From assembly GCF_037031285.1 (NCBI RefSeq), contig NZ_JAYEZO010000001.1:1860001-1924000 (forward strand): 64,000 nucleotides of DNA. Direction: 5' to 3'. Numbering within the stretch: position 1 is the first letter of the stretch; every line of letters begins with the position of its first letter. The position numbers and the translations under genes are program-made. The notes under the pieces were generated by a model. The model ran no database searches and was not told the origin of the DNA. It was given only the letters and a program-made list of their open reading frames with translations. Shown one piece after another: positions 18,492 to 28,429 of this stretch. The stretch is from Halobellus sp. LT62. Lineage in GTDB: Archaea; Halobacteriota; Halobacteria; Halobacteriales; Haloferacaceae.

Positions 18492-19523
18492 TCAGTCCGC
18501 CGTCGATGATCGACTCCCCGATCTGTTGCGGATTTCGACGATACTGCTGTAGACGACCATCCCGCTCACGAGGAGCGCCGATCCGAGTATGAGTACGAGA
18601 CTGACCGTATTCAACACCGGGACATCGAGGTACCCGCCGACCTCGCGAACTGCGACGGCGACCGATCCGCCGAGCAGCATCAGGCCGAAGTACACCTTGA
18701 TCTCGCTCTCGTCGACGATGCTCGTCGCGGCCGATCCGACGCGAGCGCCGAGCGCGCTGCCCGCCAGAAGCGGCAGGACGACCGAGAGATCGACGCCACC
18801 GTCCATCGCGTACAGGAAGCTTCCGATTCCCCCCGAAAAGACGATCTCGAAGAGGTCGGTCCCGACGGCGATCGGTACCGGCACGCCGATCAGATAGAAC
18901 AGCGCGGGCATTCGAATGAAGCCACCGCCGACGCCGAGGAATCCCGAGAGCAGCCCCGTCGCGAACGCGACGCCGAGAATCATCCACAGTGACACGCTGA
19001 CGCCGCCGCGGAGGCTGATCATCGGGGGGACGCGGTACGATTGTAGCTTCTTCGCGGTGGCCGGGATGTCGTCGGCGTCGGCCTCTCCCTCGGCGTCGTG
19101 GTCGATACCGCCATCACCGTCACCGGTGAGCGCCTCGTAGGTGACGAACACGCCGATGCCGCCGAGTAGCACGACGTACGTGACGCTGATGATGTTGCTC
19201 GCCAGCCCCAGCGATTCGAGGTGGAGCACGATTTCCTTGCCGACCTCGATTCCGAGCGTGGTCCCGGCGATCATCAACACGCCGAGTTTGTAATCGACCT
19301 GTCCGAGGTCGCGATGCCTCAGCGTCGCGATGACCGACGTCCCGAAGACGAACGCGAGGCCGCTCCCGACGGCGACTCTCGACGGATACCCCATCACTAA
19401 GAGCGCGGGCGTGACGAGGAACGATCCTCCCATTCCGAAAAATCCGAACAGGACGCCGATGAGTAAGCCGAACCCGACGAACAGCAGCAGCGTCGCGACG
19501 CCGATTCCGAATATCTCTAGCAT
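18492..19523 (-). CDS. TSUP family sulfite/sulfonate exporter (TauE/SafE type)
   Basis: This is a membrane permease of the TSUP family, members of which move sulfite, sulfonates or related anions. The 343-residue protein has two homologous halves with glycine-rich helices: LLIGVLFGFFGMGGSFLVTP near the N-terminus and TGLLSGFLGVGGGFIRMPAL in the second half. The G(M/V)GG(S/G) repeat is the family mark. A cytoplasmic acidic loop with histidine (DGDGGIDHDAEGEADADD) separates the halves. It is immediately downstream of a 54-residue membrane ORF (6-base gap), and an HTH gene lies after it. Substrate is not given by sequence. Confidence 0.88.
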   Translation of the reverse strand: MLEIFGIGVATLLLFVGFGLLIGVLFGFFGMGGSFLVTPALLVMGYPSRVAVGSGLAFVFGTSVIATLRHRDLGQVDYKLGVLMIAGTTLGIEVGKEIVLHLESLGLASNIISVTYVVLLGGIGVFVTYEALTGDGDGGIDHDAEGEADADDIPATAKKLQSYRVPPMISLRGGVSVSLWMILGVAFATGLLSGFLGVGGGFIRMPALFYLIGVPVPIAVGTDLFEIVFSGGIGSFLYAMDGGVDLSVVLPLLAGSALGARVGSAATSIVDESEIKVYFGLMLLGGSVAVAVREVGGYLDVPVLNTVSLVLILGSALLVSGMVVYSSIVEIRNRSGSRSSTAD

Positions 19524-19529
19524 TGATGG

Positions 19530-19694
19530 TTATTCGCTACTGAGTGCCCTGCGAACGGTCGGTTCGAGCGTTCGAGTCACCGCACCGTAACCCACGTAGA
19601 GGATTATCGCCTCCACGAGGACGGCACCGACGAGCGTGAGCGCTTGCATTGTCCCTTCTCCCGACGCCCCGAGCAGCGCCCCTATATCCACCAT
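19530..19694 (-). CDS. 54-residue single-span membrane protein, operon partner of the TSUP permease
   Basis: A frame from ATG (complement 19692-19694) to TAA (complement 19530-19532). The translation has a short N-terminus, one hydrophobic segment at residues ~18-38 (LTLVGAVLVEAIILYVGYGA) and a basic C-terminus with TRTLEPTVRRALSSE. A GGAGGGAG purine run lies about 6 bases upstream of the ATG, fitting a Shine-Dalgarno site. The stop is 6 bases from the TauE start, so translation is likely coupled. I recognise it only as the kind of small protein that accompanies TauE-type permeases in haloarchaea. An accessory or regulatory subunit is plausible. Confidence 0.7.
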   Translation of the reverse strand: MVDIGALLGASGEGTMQALTLVGAVLVEAIILYVGYGAVTRTLEPTVRRALSSE

Positions 19695-20054
19695 CGCGAC
19701 TCTCCCTCCGAATTGTATGATTGTGTGTGTTTCATACTATTCTACTCACGAGTCCGTATCCGCTTGCACCTAATAACGCTTTTGGGACTATCGCACAATA
19801 CTATATCCGGCGCACATCGATACGTTATCGCGAACGAATCAGTCGTTCCACGGCGGGAATCCGCACCGGAACGCCGATCAGTCTCGTGAACTCTACCCCG
19901 TTCGGAGGGGTACGATCCGTCTCGCGTGGCGGGGTCTGACCTCGCTCGGAACCTCGTTTGTATGGCTCACTGTATACAACGCACCCTCGATCGCAATCGC
20001 ACTCCCACCCGAACTTCTGATAAAACGACAACTCCGGTCGACCTTCCGCAGCAC
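19695..20054. other. intergenic region upstream of the TauE operon
   Basis: About 360 bases. It should hold the promoter of the small membrane gene and TauE (reading left). It also contains a possible small ORF described separately. Otherwise I see no gene or repeat. Confidence 0.4.
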
Positions 20055-20058
20055 TCAC
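19825..20058 (-). CDS. possible small cysteine-containing protein (77 residues), doubtful
   Basis: A frame beginning GTG at 20058 overlaps the stop of the ABC permease gene by 3 bases, a coupling-type overlap. The N-terminal half (MSAAEGRPELSFYQKFGWEC) is followed by a CDCDRGC cluster that could bind a metal; the rest is basic and proline-rich and looks random. I do not recognise a family. The clustered cysteines beside a metal transporter argue for it. The odd C-terminal composition and the GTG start argue against it. It may be a chance extension. Confidence 0.2.
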   Translation of the reverse strand: MSAAEGRPELSFYQKFGWECDCDRGCVVYSEPYKRGSERGQTPPRETDRTPPNGVEFTRLIGVPVRIPAVERLIRSR

Positions 20059-21077
20059 TCGCGGCCGTCGTTCGTCGTCGCTCGCGCGGTATCGATCTGT
20101 TTCGTCGTCGGTGTCGCGTCTTGCGTGACCGCGTCCTGCACCCGGCCCAGAATAATCGAGCCACCGTATATCGCGACGGCGACTAACACGATTATCGGAC
20201 CGCCGGTTGCGCCCCAGTAGTAGGCGACGCCGATACCGATCAGCACGGCGAGTTCTGCGAGTACGATAGAGATGTATATCGACTCCGCGAAACTCCGCGA
20301 GATCTGTGACGCGCCGGCGACCGGGACGACGAGCATCGCGGCGACGAGGATGACGCCCATAATCTGCATCGCGCCGACGACGACCAAGGCGGTGAGCATC
20401 ACCATTATTCTGTTGTACCAGTTCACGGAGAGTCCAGAGACCGCCGCCGCGGTCTCATCGAACGTGACGTAGAGCAACTGATTTCGCGTGACGGCGACCG
20501 TGAGGACGATCGCGACGAACAGCGCGAGGAGGATCACCGCGTTCGTCGGGGACACCGTCGAGAGGTTCCCGAAGAGGTACTGATCGATCCCCACGGAGAG
20601 CCCTCCAGCGTTGATACTGATCAGTGTCGACCCGAGCGCGAACCCCGTCGAGAGCACGATCGCCATCGACACGTCGTTGTACGCGTCGGTCACCTCCGAG
20701 ATGAGTTCGATCGCCAATGCGGCGATGACCGCGACGACGACGGCGGTCAGATACGGGGAGATCCCGAGGTCGAGGACTGCGTTGAGAAACAGTCCGACCG
20801 CGACCCCGGCGAACGCGGTGTGTGCGAGCGCGTCCCCGATGAGTGCGAGCTGTCGGTGCACGAGGAACGTCCCGATGAGCGGGGCGACGACACCGATACA
20901 GAGTCCGACCAGTAGCGCCCTGTACATGAATCGGTAGTCGGGGTCGAGAATCTCCAGCCCGGTCAGGTGATACACCTGCACTAACAGCCAATACCACGCT
21001 TCGAGAATCCAGAACAGCGGCGCGAGGAGGAGGTCGAGCGCCCCCTGCTGTAACGGGACGAACGCGGCGTCGATCAC
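20055..21077 (-). CDS. metal ABC transporter permease (ABC-3 / ZnuB-like)
   Basis: This is the integral membrane subunit of a Zn/Mn/Fe importer. The 340-residue protein has about eight to nine hydrophobic segments, including LVHRQLALIGDALAHTAFAGVAVG, which is the conserved LIGDALAHxxLPGVA-type loop of ABC-3 permeases. A further block GLSVNWYNRIMVMLTAL leads to MQIMGVILVAAMLVVPVAGA, the second family hallmark. The first 50 residues have an extra membrane-proximal region that is longer than in E. coli ZnuB. It overlaps the ATPase gene upstream by 4 bases, and that gene overlaps the binding-protein gene, so all three form one operon transcribed leftward from about 22970. Confidence 0.93.
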   Translation of the reverse strand: MIDAAFVPLQQGALDLLLAPLFWILEAWYWLLVQVYHLTGLEILDPDYRFMYRALLVGLCIGVVAPLIGTFLVHRQLALIGDALAHTAFAGVAVGLFLNAVLDLGISPYLTAVVVAVIAALAIELISEVTDAYNDVSMAIVLSTGFALGSTLISINAGGLSVGIDQYLFGNLSTVSPTNAVILLALFVAIVLTVAVTRNQLLYVTFDETAAAVSGLSVNWYNRIMVMLTALVVVGAMQIMGVILVAAMLVVPVAGASQISRSFAESIYISIVLAELAVLIGIGVAYYWGATGGPIIVLVAVAIYGGSIILGRVQDAVTQDATPTTKQIDTARATTNDGRE

Positions 21078-21850
21078 GCCGACTCACGCTCCGAGGTCGT
21101 CGCGTCGAACGCGCGGGCCAGCGCGTCGCCGGCGTCGAACTCCGCCGTTGGCCCGTCGAAGTAGATCCGTCGATTCAGACAAACGACCCGCTCGGCGTGC
21201 GCTGTCACAGAGCTCAGATCGTGCTCGATGAGAACGATCGTGATTCCCTTCGCGTGCAGTGCTTCGAGCAGGTCGTAGAACGCGGCGACTGATTCGGCAT
21301 CGACGCCGACGGTCGGCTCGTCGAGTACGAGGAGTTCGGCCTCGCTGGCGAGCGCGCGGGCGATGAACGCGCGCTGTCTCTGTCCCCCGGAGAGCGCGGT
21401 CACGCGCCGGTCGGCGAACGCGCTCATTCCGACCGTTCGGATCGCTTCCTCGACGATATCCCAGTCTCCGGACGAGAGCCGACCGAACCCGACGTGCGGG
21501 AACCGTCCCATCTTCACGACCTCGCGGACGGTGATCGGCATGTCCTTCGACGCGCTGGCGTGCTGAGCCACGTAGCCGATTCGGGCACCGTCGGTGAACT
21601 GGTGGGCCGGTCGCCCGAACAGCCGAGCGACGCCGTGGTCGGGGCGGAGAAGTCCTAGGAGCAACTTCATCAGCGTGGATTTGCCGGAACCGTTCGGCCC
21701 CACGACGGCGACGTACTCACCCGGGTCGATCCGGAGCGAGACGTCTTCGACGACCGGCGTGGCGGTGTATCCGAACTCGACGTCGACGAGGTCGACGACC
21801 GATTCCGTGGATTCACTCTCGGCCGTCGTCCCGCCTTGATCTGCACTCAT
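21074..21850 (-). CDS. metal ABC transporter ATP-binding protein (ZnuC-like)
   Basis: This is the ATPase subunit of the metal importer. The start at MSADQGGTTAE (21850) is chosen because its ATG overlaps the stop of the binding-protein gene by 4 bases; the open frame upstream is only the shadow of that gene. The 258-residue protein has Walker A GPNGSGKST, the ABC signature LSGGQRQRAF, Walker B LLVLDEPTVG and the H-loop LIEHDL. The segment AQHASASKDMPITVREVVKMG is typical for zinc/manganese family ATPases. It acts on the cytoplasmic face together with the downstream permease. Confidence 0.94.
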   Translation of the reverse strand: MSADQGGTTAESESTESVVDLVDVEFGYTATPVVEDVSLRIDPGEYVAVVGPNGSGKSTLMKLLLGLLRPDHGVARLFGRPAHQFTDGARIGYVAQHASASKDMPITVREVVKMGRFPHVGFGRLSSGDWDIVEEAIRTVGMSAFADRRVTALSGGQRQRAFIARALASEAELLVLDEPTVGVDAESVAAFYDLLEALHAKGITIVLIEHDLSSVTAHAERVVCLNRRIYFDGPTAEFDAGDALARAFDATTSERESA

Positions 21851-22956
21851 TCGAAGTTCCTCCACTTCTCGGCCCACCCGTCGGGACCGGCCTCCTCGGG
21901 CGGTTTGTTGCCGAGCACTACCTCGAAGGTCGGCATATTGATATTGTAGGCGATCTCCTCGTAGCCCCATCCCGATTCGACCCAGTCCTCGCGGACGCCC
22001 GCGTACGGAGTGACGGGGAAGTACGCCTCGACGGCCGTCTCCCGGATCAGTTGCTCTGCCGGACGCCGCGTCTCGAAGACCGCCGCCCCGATGTACCTGA
22101 TCCCGTACTCGTCGATCGTCTCCTTCGCGTCGGTGATATCGGAGGGCTTGATGTCGTCGCTGGCGGCCAAATTAGTCACCAAGGGTCGCATCTGGATCCC
22201 GTAGGCGACGCCGATGTACTGGAAGGCGTTGTGCGCGGCCAACTGCACGACGTCGCGGTCGGCGGCGTCGAAGATCGACCGGTAGTCGGCGTCGATCCGA
22301 TCGAGCACCTCGCGCTGGTATGTCTCCGCGTTCTCTCGGAGCGTCTCTTCGTGCTCCGGCGCGATATCGACGAGACCGTCGGTGATCGTCCGAACCGACT
22401 GCTTCGCCCGCTGGGGATCGAGCCAGAAGTGTGGATCCCTCCCCCGATTCTCGCCGACTCCCTCCTCTTCGGGGTCGAGACTGGCTGCGAGGTCGACCAA
22501 CTCGATTCCCGCCCGCGCGTTGATCAGCTCCGTCTCGACGCCGTCGGCTTTGATCGTCGTGATCGCTCGGTCCGCCCACGGTTGAAAATTCTCCCCGACG
22601 TGGATGAACGCGTCCGCCTCGATGATTTCGCGCGTGATCTGCGCGTTCGGCTCCCACCCGTGTCCGTGGAGTCCGGTCGGGACGAGGTTCCGAACGTCGA
22701 TCGGCGTGTCGCGGGCGACGTTCCGAGCGAAATCGTAGAAGCTGAAGAACGACGCTACCACTACCGGAGCGTCTTCGTCGTCCTCGAAACTCGACGCTGT
22801 CGTTCGATTCGCCTGTTGGCCTCCCGCACCCGTGCAACCGGCCAACGCGGCGGCGAGGACGCCCGACCCGGCCAGTAGCGCTCGGCGACGGGAGAGCCTC
22901 GATCGATTCTCTGTCGTTCGCATCTCTTTCATACCGGACATGGATGACTCCGACAT
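21847..22956 (-). CDS. metal ABC transporter substrate-binding lipoprotein (ZnuA/TroA type)
   Basis: This extracellular metal-binding protein delivers ions to the permease. The 369 residues start with SRRRALLAGSGVLAAALAGC, a twin-arginine leader ending in a lipobox Cys. Metal ligands typical of cluster A-I proteins can be seen: His in LHGHGWEPN, His in FIHVGENFQPW, and a later His/Asp pair (AAHNAFQYIGVAYG; YIGAAVFETR). The loop that is His-rich in ZnuA is acidic and short here (DPEEEGVGENRGRDPHFWLDP), so zinc is less certain; manganese or iron is possible. It is first in the operon. A palindromic operator candidate lies just upstream at 22984-22997. Confidence 0.92.
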   Translation of the reverse strand: MSESSMSGMKEMRTTENRSRLSRRRALLAGSGVLAAALAGCTGAGGQQANRTTASSFEDDEDAPVVVASFFSFYDFARNVARDTPIDVRNLVPTGLHGHGWEPNAQITREIIEADAFIHVGENFQPWADRAITTIKADGVETELINARAGIELVDLAASLDPEEEGVGENRGRDPHFWLDPQRAKQSVRTITDGLVDIAPEHEETLRENAETYQREVLDRIDADYRSIFDAADRDVVQLAAHNAFQYIGVAYGIQMRPLVTNLAASDDIKPSDITDAKETIDEYGIRYIGAAVFETRRPAEQLIRETAVEAYFPVTPYAGVREDWVESGWGYEEIAYNINMPTFEVVLGNKPPEEAGPDGWAEKWRNFE

Positions 22957-22983
22957 ATTAACTTTGTCTATCTAATCGAAAGT

Positions 22984-22997
22984 TTAGATCCATCTAA
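22984..22997. promoter_or_regulatory. palindromic operator candidate (TTAGATCCATCTAA)
   Basis: A perfect 14-base palindrome with a further ATCTAA half-site at 22970-22975 lies between the metal-transporter operon (start 22956) and katG (start 23169). Its shape, TTAGAT with its inverse, resembles operator sites for DtxR/MntR-type metal regulators. It is well placed to control the metal operon. Its effect on katG, 170 bases away, is an inference. Confidence 0.5.
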
Positions 22998-23093
22998 TCT
23001 TAGCGGAGGTATCTCATTTCGACGAGGATGCGGGGGACTGTATTGCGTACCGCGAGCCCGGCTATCGCTGTGAAATATTCCCGAACTCGATAG

Positions 23094-25313
<2,220 letters not shown>

Positions 25314-25542
25314 ACTGCGTACCTCCGACCGTCTGACCGCCGCGGACGGACCGATCTCACCTGTCGAAGGGTGAGAATTTCTCCGAGGAGAGCGAGGATC
25401 CGCGCGCCGCGGTATCCGTACCCGTTCCGCGGGCGCTGTCTCGCGCGTTTTCTTCGAATTTTTCCTGATAACCCTCTCATACCGGTAGGATAGTCAGATA
25501 TCCGCTGAGTAACAATGTGGGTCTCCGGGCAACACTGTCGTA

Positions 25543-26637
25543 ATGTTCAGCCAGAACACAGTTTTCACGTTGCAGATCGGTGGAGCGATCAACGAAGCGC
25601 TCGCGAGCGCGGTCAGCTATCTCCCGACCGTCATCGCCGCGCTCATTATTCTCATCGTCGGGTACGTCATCGGTCGGTTGCTCGGCGGACTCGTCACGCG
25701 AATCATCCGTCGAATCGGTGTCGATCGGTACACCGAAGGAACAGCGATGGAAACCGTGGGAGAGGAAGACGGCGTCGCCCGCGCGCTCGGGAAAGTCGTC
25801 TCCTACTACGTCTACTTCGTCGCGATTCTCGCGGCGGCGGACGTACTGGACATCCCGCAGCTGACGCAGCTTCTCTCCGAGTTGGCCGCGTTCCTCCCCG
25901 TCATCTTGGGCGCGCTCGTCGTGCTCGTTATCGGATTCATCGTCGGACGCGTCATCGGTGACCTCGTCGCCGACATCGTCGGTGGCTTCGACGTAGGCCG
26001 ATACCTGCGCGAAACACCGCTGGAGCGTCTCAGCGACTCCGAGGGAGAGTTCGGGCGGATCATCGGACTGCTCGTGACGTACTACATCTACCTGTTGACT
26101 CTCTTGGCCGTTGCCGACATTCTCGCGATCGACGCGCTCTCGACGCTCCTCGACACGTTCGCCGGATACCTCCCCGCGCTGGTCGGCGGACTGTTGGTCC
26201 TGCTCGTGGGGATTTGGGTCGCCGAGCGCGTCGGCCGACTCGTGAGCGAGATGGGCGAGGGACGGACGGTCCACGTCGCGAGCCTTATCGTCAAAGTTCT
26301 CATCTACTACATCACGATCACCATCGCGGTGGCGACGATCGGGTTCGAGATTCTCGTCCTCACGAACCTCTTCACCGCGTTCGTTGCGGCCTTCTTCGGT
26401 GCGTTGGCGATTGCACTCGCGATCGGTATCGGCCTCGCCGTCGGGCTCGGTGGACAGGAGTACGTCGCAGAGAACATCGACGGATGGGTCGCGTCCGCGC
26501 GCGACGTGGCCGCTGACGATACAGCTGGAGGGAGCGGCGTTGCTGATACCGACTCCCCTACGGAATCAGCGGAGTTCGAGGAATCGGAGGAATTCGAGGA
26601 ACCGGGGGAATCAGAGGATTCGGAAGAATCTCAGTGA
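25543..26637 (+). CDS. multi-span membrane protein with conserved TM-helix repeats (mechanosensitive channel-like)
   Basis: This 364-residue protein is built from repeated hydrophobic units. Each has a helix ending in VIGRLLGGLV or FIVGRVIGDLV, then an amphipathic segment and a second helix (GKVVSYYVYFVAILAAADVL; GLLVTYYIYLLTLLAVADIL). Three to four such units, plus a further LIVKVLIYYITITIAVATIG pair and an AFFGALAIALAIGIGLAVGLGG helix rich in Gly and Ala like an MscS pore helix, suggest a mechanosensitive-channel-like or related conductance protein. The tail is acidic and repetitive (EFEESEEFEEPGESEDSEES). This type of repeat is known in archaea as a conserved TM-helix domain without proven function. 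Confidence 0.8.
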   Translation: MFSQNTVFTLQIGGAINEALASAVSYLPTVIAALIILIVGYVIGRLLGGLVTRIIRRIGVDRYTEGTAMETVGEEDGVARALGKVVSYYVYFVAILAAADVLDIPQLTQLLSELAAFLPVILGALVVLVIGFIVGRVIGDLVADIVGGFDVGRYLRETPLERLSDSEGEFGRIIGLLVTYYIYLLTLLAVADILAIDALSTLLDTFAGYLPALVGGLLVLLVGIWVAERVGRLVSEMGEGRTVHVASLIVKVLIYYITITIAVATIGFEILVLTNLFTAFVAAFFGALAIALAIGIGLAVGLGGQEYVAENIDGWVASARDVAADDTAGGSGVADTDSPTESAEFEESEEFEEPGESEDSEESQ

Positions 26638-26807
26638 GAGTTCGGCGGACGTGATTCCGCGAACTCCCCCGTTGCGCGCATAACTTATCATATTAGCAGA
26701 AATAATTTTTATCAAATAGTTCACTGCTACGGAGATGGATTTGTTCGGGTATTCGATCCGGCAACGCAGGTTCCCCGGCGACTGGCCGGCGCACGCCTCC
26801 GGAAGGG

Positions 26808-28346
26808 TCACTCGAAGTACGTCTGTCGGATCTCGTCTCGGAGGAGGTTTCCGGTGTCGGATCGGGGCAGTTCCTCCGCGGTCAGCACGTACGACCGCGG
26901 CCGTTTGAAGTCCGCGAGGTCCTCGTGTTGTCTGCAGTGTTCGTCCAGCGCGTCCTCGGTCACGTCCTCGGCGACGACCACCGCGGCGATCCGTTCGCCC
27001 CACTGATCGTCCGGGAGGCCGACGACCGCGGCTTCCCTGACGGCGGGGTGGTCCTCCACGGCCAATTGGACTTCCTGCGGATAGACGTTCTCGCCCCCGC
27101 TGACGATCATATTGTCCACCCGGTCGACGATGTGCAAACCGCCGTCCGCGTCGACGTGCGCGATGTCCATCGTGCGTAGCCACTCTTCGCCCACGAACAG
27201 TCGCTCTTCGGCTTTCGGGCTATCGAGATACCCGTCGACGAACGGTCCGTTCCCGATCAGCTCTCCGCTCTCGCCGTGGTCGACGACGGCCTCTGGATCC
27301 GGCTCTTCGTCGGGCTCGGCTGCTTCGACGACGCGGAGCTCCCAGTTGAACGACGCGTTCCCCACGGTCCCCGGGTTCTCGAGTTGCTCCTCTGGGTAGG
27401 CGTGCGTGAGGTTCGAGATTCCCTCCGTCAGCCCGTACGTGTTGTAGACGCCGTCTGTCAATCGATCCCGGACCCGTTCGACGAGCGACGATGAGACGAC
27501 AGCGCCACCTGTTCGGACGTACGAGAGCGTCGAAAGGTCGTAGGAACCTTCCGCGTCGACGTTCAGGAGCGCTTCGAGTTGCGCCGGGACCGCGAGGAGC
27601 CCGGTCACTCCGTGCTCTTCGAGGAGCGACATCGTCTCCGGCGGCTCGAACGTCGGTTGGAGAACGAGCGTCGCGCCCACTTGGAGGTGGGGATAGATCC
27701 ACGCGACCGTCGTGACGTCGTGATACCACGGGGTCGTCACCAGTGCGACGTCGTCGGGGCCGAGACCGTGTTCCATCACTACCTGCGACGCACCCAGCCA
27801 GACGCGACGCTGGTCCTGTAACACCGCTTTCGGCTTGCTCGTCGTCCCGCTCGTGTAGAGAATTCCGGTCTCGGCTGTCGGTTCTCGAGTCACCGGATAG
27901 TCAGGCTCGGCGTCCGAGACGACCGCGTCGTATCGCTCGGCATCCGCCGCACGCGGATCACCCTCTCCGACGTACAGCGCGGCCTCGAGATCCATCTCTG
28001 CGAGCACCGCTGACGCCATCTCGGCGTTCGCCTCGTCGTAGATCAGCGCCGCTGCCTCGGCGGTCCGAATCATCTCGCGAAGCTCGCCCGCCGCCCCGCG
28101 GAAACTCAATTGCGCGTTGGCGCTCCCGCGTTTCTGCGCGGCGAGCATCGTTTCCACGGCCGCAGGGCCGTTATTGAGTAGCGCCGCCGTCCGATCGTCA
28201 CCGATTCGTTCGTCCAGCGCGCGAGCGAGTGCGTCCGTCCGTCGATCGAGCGCCGCGTACGTCCGAGTCTCTCCGCGCTCGGTGATGAGTGCCGTCCGGT
28301 CTCCGTACCGCTTCGCCGCGCGTTTGAACGCTCGTATATCTTGCAT
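26808..28346 (-). CDS. AMP-dependent acyl-CoA synthetase-like protein, cassette A (A10 Lys replaced by Asn)
   Basis: This 512-residue ANL-superfamily protein activates carboxylic acids as acyl-AMP and then acyl-CoA if active. It has the A3 phosphate loop ILYTSGTTSKPKAV, the A5 region YNTYGLTEGISN, and A8 hinge residues DRVDNMIVSGGENVYPQEV. The near-C-terminal A10 motif normally ends in TGKxLR with an invariant catalytic Lys, but here it reads RSDTGNLLRDEIR; the codon is AAC (Asn, residue 500). That loss would cripple adenylation if no other Lys substitutes, leaving thioesterification only or a different role. It is read leftward away from the downstream ABC binding protein. The leader is AT-rich. 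Confidence 0.85.
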   Translation of the reverse strand: MQDIRAFKRAAKRYGDRTALITERGETRTYAALDRRTDALARALDERIGDDRTAALLNNGPAAVETMLAAQKRGSANAQLSFRGAAGELREMIRTAEAAALIYDEANAEMASAVLAEMDLEAALYVGEGDPRAADAERYDAVVSDAEPDYPVTREPTAETGILYTSGTTSKPKAVLQDQRRVWLGASQVVMEHGLGPDDVALVTTPWYHDVTTVAWIYPHLQVGATLVLQPTFEPPETMSLLEEHGVTGLLAVPAQLEALLNVDAEGSYDLSTLSYVRTGGAVVSSSLVERVRDRLTDGVYNTYGLTEGISNLTHAYPEEQLENPGTVGNASFNWELRVVEAAEPDEEPDPEAVVDHGESGELIGNGPFVDGYLDSPKAEERLFVGEEWLRTMDIAHVDADGGLHIVDRVDNMIVSGGENVYPQEVQLAVEDHPAVREAAVVGLPDDQWGERIAAVVVAEDVTEDALDEHCRQHEDLADFKRPRSYVLTAEELPRSDTGNLLRDEIRQTYFE

Positions 28347-28429
28347 AATTGTCTGTGGTAGTTTGGAAATATTAAATTACCGGATATAGTATAATTTCTG
28401 GATCGACTCGAAAATATTTCACTCCGCGG

